NCBI GenBank assembly: GCA_020161245.1
Contig: JAIUOK010000008.1
Coordinates: forward strand, 1-64,000
Direction: 5' to 3'
Source: Actinomycetota bacterium
GTDB taxonomy: Bacteria > Actinomycetota > Actinomycetes > S36-B12 > CAIYMF01
Length of the DNA: 64,000 nt
Part shown: in pieces, positions 63,185-64,000 of the stretch
How positions within the stretch are numbered: position 1 is the stretch's first letter
Layout: each line of letters starts with the position of its first letter
Program-made: the position numbers and the translations under genes
The notes under the pieces: model-generated
Told to the model about the DNA's origin: nothing
The model's input: the letters and a program-made list of their open reading frames with translations, nothing else
The model's database searches: none

Positions 63185-64000
63185 ATGACCTGGCGCATGC
63201 CTGCCGAGTGGGAGGCGCACGAGCGCACCTGGATGGCGTGGCCCACGACCGGCTACACCCTCGGCGACGACGAGGCCGACGCCGACGAGGCCCGGCGCAC
63301 CTGGGCCGCGGTCGCCAACGCCATCGTCCCGTTCGAGCCGCTCACCATGGTGGTGGCGCCGGACGACGTCGACGTCGCCCGGACCCACCTCGACCCCCGG
63401 GTCGAGATCCTCGAGGCGCCGCTCGACGACGCCTGGATGCGCGACATCGGCCCCACCTTCGTTCGGGGGGCCGACGGCGCACTGGGCGCGGTCGACTGGG
63501 TGTTCAACGGCTGGGGCGCGCAGTCGTGGGCCTCCTGGGAGCACGACTCCCGGATCGGGCGGGCGGTCGCGGCTGCGTCCGGCGTCGGCGTCGTCGCTTC
63601 GGAGATGATCAACGAGGGCGGCGGCATCCACGTCGACGGCGAGGGCACCGTGCTGGTCACCCGCACCGTGCAGCTCGGCGAGGGCCGCAACGCGCACTGG
63701 ACCCAGGAGCAGGTCGAGGACGAGCTGCGCCGCACGATCGGCGCCGAGCGGTTCGTGTGGCTCGAGCGCGGCCTGACCCGCGACTACGACGAGTTCGGCA
63801 CCCGCGGCCACGTCGACATCGTGGCCTGCTTCAGCGAGCCGGGGACGGTGCTCGTCCACGAGCAGCGCAGCCCCGAGCACCCGGACTTCGAGGTCAGCCG
63901 CGAGGTGCGCGCGCTCATGGAGGCCGAGGGCTTCCGGGTGGTCGGCGTCCCCGCCCCGGACACCCTGAAGGACGACGAGGGCTGGGTCGACTACTCCTAC
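63185..64000 (+). CDS. aguA: agmatine deiminase, 3' end outside window
   Basis: The first 272 residues of a peptidylarginine-deiminase-family protein. Signatures: MPAEWEAHERTWMAWP, DDAWMRDIGPTF, NEGGGIHVDGEGT and EFGTRGHVDIVACF (catalytic His/Asp region). The reaction is agmatine to N-carbamoylputrescine. The catalytic Cys, near the C-terminus in this family, lies beyond the window edge. ATG follows GAGGAGCACCG. Agmatine itself would come from arginine, not from the aromatic decarboxylase next door. Confidence 0.9.
   Translation, partial: MTWRMPAEWEAHERTWMAWPTTGYTLGDDEADADEARRTWAAVANAIVPFEPLTMVVAPDDVDVARTHLDPRVEILEAPLDDAWMRDIGPTFVRGADGALGAVDWVFNGWGAQSWASWEHDSRIGRAVAAASGVGVVASEMINEGGGIHVDGEGTVLVTRTVQLGEGRNAHWTQEQVEDELRRTIGAERFVWLERGLTRDYDEFGTRGHVDIVACFSEPGTVLVHEQRSPEHPDFEVSREVRALMEAEGFRVVGVPAPDTLKDDEGWVDYSY

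Overview
This 64 kb window is very GC-rich, packed with short-gap operons and frequent ATGA/GTGA stop-start overlaps, many GTG starts and good AGGAG-type ribosome sites. Together with a MalEFG-type sugar importer without its own ATPase, two ROK regulators, a PaaX regulator and an RsbU/RsbW/RsbV-type module, this points to a chromosome of an Actinomycetota member. The genus cannot be told from the sequence. I saw no tRNA, rRNA, CRISPR array, transposase or phage gene, and no gene-free stretch over 300 bases.

Layout. 1-6.0 kb: tail of an alpha/beta-hydrolase, a three-gene partner-switching module (STAS, HATPase, membrane GAF-PP2C phosphatase) and a two-component system. 6.1-15.1 kb: pobA, an IclR regulator and, divergently, a complete protocatechuate 4,5-cleavage operon (ligK, galD, a DUF1932 dehydrogenase, ligJ, ligI, ligA, ligB, ligC). 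15.1-24.4 kb: an esterase, then a six-gene minus-strand aromatic operon (FAD monooxygenase, VOC extradiol dioxygenase, FAH-family protein, SDR, C-C hydrolase-like protein, cyclase), a TetR regulator and a second FAD monooxygenase. 24.4-53.2 kb: a large glycoside-catabolic region with a GH3 glycosidase, GMC oxidoreductase, MFS transporter, SnoaL-like protein, two ROK regulators, a sugar ABC importer, Gfo/Idh/MocA dehydrogenases, a ThuA-like protein, ten sugar-isomerase-like TIM barrels and four small beta proteins of the C-glycoside deglycosidase type. 53.3-62.1 kb: two esterases, a PaaX regulator, an amidohydrolase, a CoA-thioester module (acyl-CoA synthetase, enoyl-CoA hydratase, 3-hydroxyacyl-CoA dehydrogenase) and an aromatic amino acid decarboxylase. 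62.2-64 kb: an HD-GYP protein and a truncated agmatine deiminase.

Working model (inference). Plant phenolic glycosides, probably including C-glycosides, are imported. Their sugars are oxidised at C3 by the GMC or Gfo enzymes and removed by alpha/beta C-deglycosidases, of which there are four different pairs. The aglycone could then be opened by the monooxygenase/extradiol operon, and 4-hydroxybenzoate units pass through PobA and the 4,5-cleavage operon to pyruvate and oxaloacetate. Two cis-motif families support the model. A 21-bp operator, TTCYGYCG-N5-CGACANAA, occurs at seven sites between 27.8 and 52.3 kb and probably marks a ROK regulon. A palindrome, ATGCCWGGCAT, lies in front of both aromatic and glycoside operons. 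A third pair of sites, TTCCATCSAACGGAA, flanks the IclR gene and probably controls pobA and the lig operon. A conserved hairpin repeat follows gene ends at five places.
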